From Acrasis kona (taxonomy: Eukaryota > Heterolobosea > Eutetramitea > Acrasida > Acrasidae), in contig JAOPGA020001480.1 in assembly GCA_026419775.2 (NCBI GenBank), positions 1 through 36,966 on the forward strand: 36,966 bases of DNA, given 5' to 3'. Made by a program: the position numbers and the translations under genes. Shown here one piece after another: positions 36,359-36,966 of this stretch; the stretch's first letter is position 1, and each line of letters opens with the position of its first letter. Below the pieces are notes generated by a model that saw only the letters and a list, made by a program, of their open reading frames with translations, was not told where the DNA came from and searched no databases.

Positions 36359-36966
36359 TTATGTACAAATGTAAAAATTTATTTCTTGCTGAATTTCTTC
36401 TTCATCTTGAGTCGTAACAGTTTGCATAATGACCGACGGTAATGTTATCGGGTCGGGATCATATTCATCGTTTCTAAAATTAAATAAAATTTTTTGTAAT
36501 TGAAAGATTGTCAAGTTCGGACAGGTATCGGATCTTGTTTGAGGGTCATCAAGGCACGTCTTGTTCATCATCATGACCATACAAGAATCGTTAATTCCGC
36601 TGAAACAATTTCTACAGCTTCGTACATATTAATGCTTCTGAGGAAATCGTCAATTGCGCTCATGTTGATTTTAATGTTGAAGGAGGTACCCATCGTAACG
36701 TGTTTGCAATTATCGCTCATCAAATGTTGCATCACTAATTGATTAATGTATGTACATGTGTCCTTCATTAACCATTGGTAGACGGTCGGATTAATGTGTT
36801 GATATAATTCCACAGTTTCACGAAGTGACCTGATTAGATCCTTAACATCTCCTCTCCCGCGCTTGTCGACTAGTGACAAAATGCATCTCACACACTCTGA
36901 TTTGACTTTTTCTCTTAACGTCTGCGCTTAGAAAGCGATATACGTGGTCGCACAATCTCACCATTT
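36359..36966 (-). CDS. dilute (DIL) domain protein C-terminus, partial, one frameshift
   Basis: DIL domains form the cargo-binding tails of class V myosins and related proteins. An intron 36922-36961 (40 nt) precedes RCILSLVDKRGRGDVKDLIR. Then come WLMKDTCTYINQLVMQHLM and TSFNIKINMSAIDDFLRSIN. MVMMMNKTCLDDPQTRSDTC and PNLTIFQLQKILFNFRNDEY follow, matching the DIL pattern of QxLxxxK...LDD...CPxLxxxQlxxIL. The frame changes near 36596-36600: one missing G in the GCGG run of minus-strand GCGGAATT would repair it. The upstream part, including any motor, is off the right edge, so myosin identity is not established. Confidence 0.65.

Noticed and set aside
36601-36626. A 26-nt intron in the DIL gene
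   Set aside because: The 26 bases encode residues that the DIL domain needs, so a one-base error fits better.
36900-36945. A 22-nt intron (gtatatc...gcgcag) at the right edge
   Set aside because: A donor further upstream (gtgagatt, 36961) gives a normal 40-nt intron with the same acceptor.

Overview
This is nuclear DNA of an AT-rich, single-celled eukaryote. The main evidence is a set of spliced genes with very short GT-AG introns, nearly all 36-60 nt. Hallmark eukaryotic proteins are present: RNA polymerase subunit RPB8, an Integrator INTS5-like protein, the XPF/ERCC4 repair nuclease, a mitochondrial ADP/ATP carrier, a PPR protein and a dilute (DIL) domain protein. An NME5-type nucleoside diphosphate kinase with a DPY30-like tail suggests a lineage that builds, or recently built, flagella. 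I would guess an amoeboflagellate protist, but I cannot name the species.

Layout. Positions 1-4.7 kb hold a partial P-loop ATPase, several short orphan ORFs and a small leucine-rich-repeat protein. Positions 5.2-10.1 kb hold the highly codon-biased ADP/ATP carrier, RPB8 and INTS5. Positions 10.3-11.4 kb hold an orphan gene and an inverted partial copy of it. Positions 11.6-16.2 kb hold a DUF3533/SNG1-like membrane protein and XPF. Positions 16.2-24.4 kb hold a small secreted protein, NME5, an RRM protein, an acidic protein, a large secreted orphan, a multi-pass membrane protein and a PPR protein. Positions 31.0-37.0 kb hold a small zinc-finger-like protein, a peroxisomal acyl-CoA synthetase, an unusual P-loop/SWIM/RPA-like OB protein, and a partial DIL protein.

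The most unusual region is 24.7-30.26 kb. A 5.4 kb element (24829-30240) appears to have landed inside a tRNA-Glu(CTC) gene, in the D-stem. The tRNA 3' part lies at 24734-24828 and its 5' end at 30241-30254. The two acceptor strands pair 7/7 across the element, and a 6-bp duplication (TGGACT) flanks it. The element encodes a Gag-like protein and a DIRS-type reverse transcriptase. A 60-nt intron would join these two in frame. It also carries two ORFs with GIY-YIG-like domains. I see no tyrosine recombinase, methyltransferase or RNase H. Near its ends are alternating 13-bp palindromes in inverted orientation (four left, three right), and inside are direct repeats and a 41-bp tandem array. My working hypothesis is an undescribed retroelement that uses a GIY-YIG nuclease rather than a recombinase and integrates into a tRNA gene.

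Several frames are broken by single-base shifts, such as an A8 run in INTS5 and one in the DIL gene. There are also three Ns. Some gene breaks may therefore be sequence errors rather than biology.
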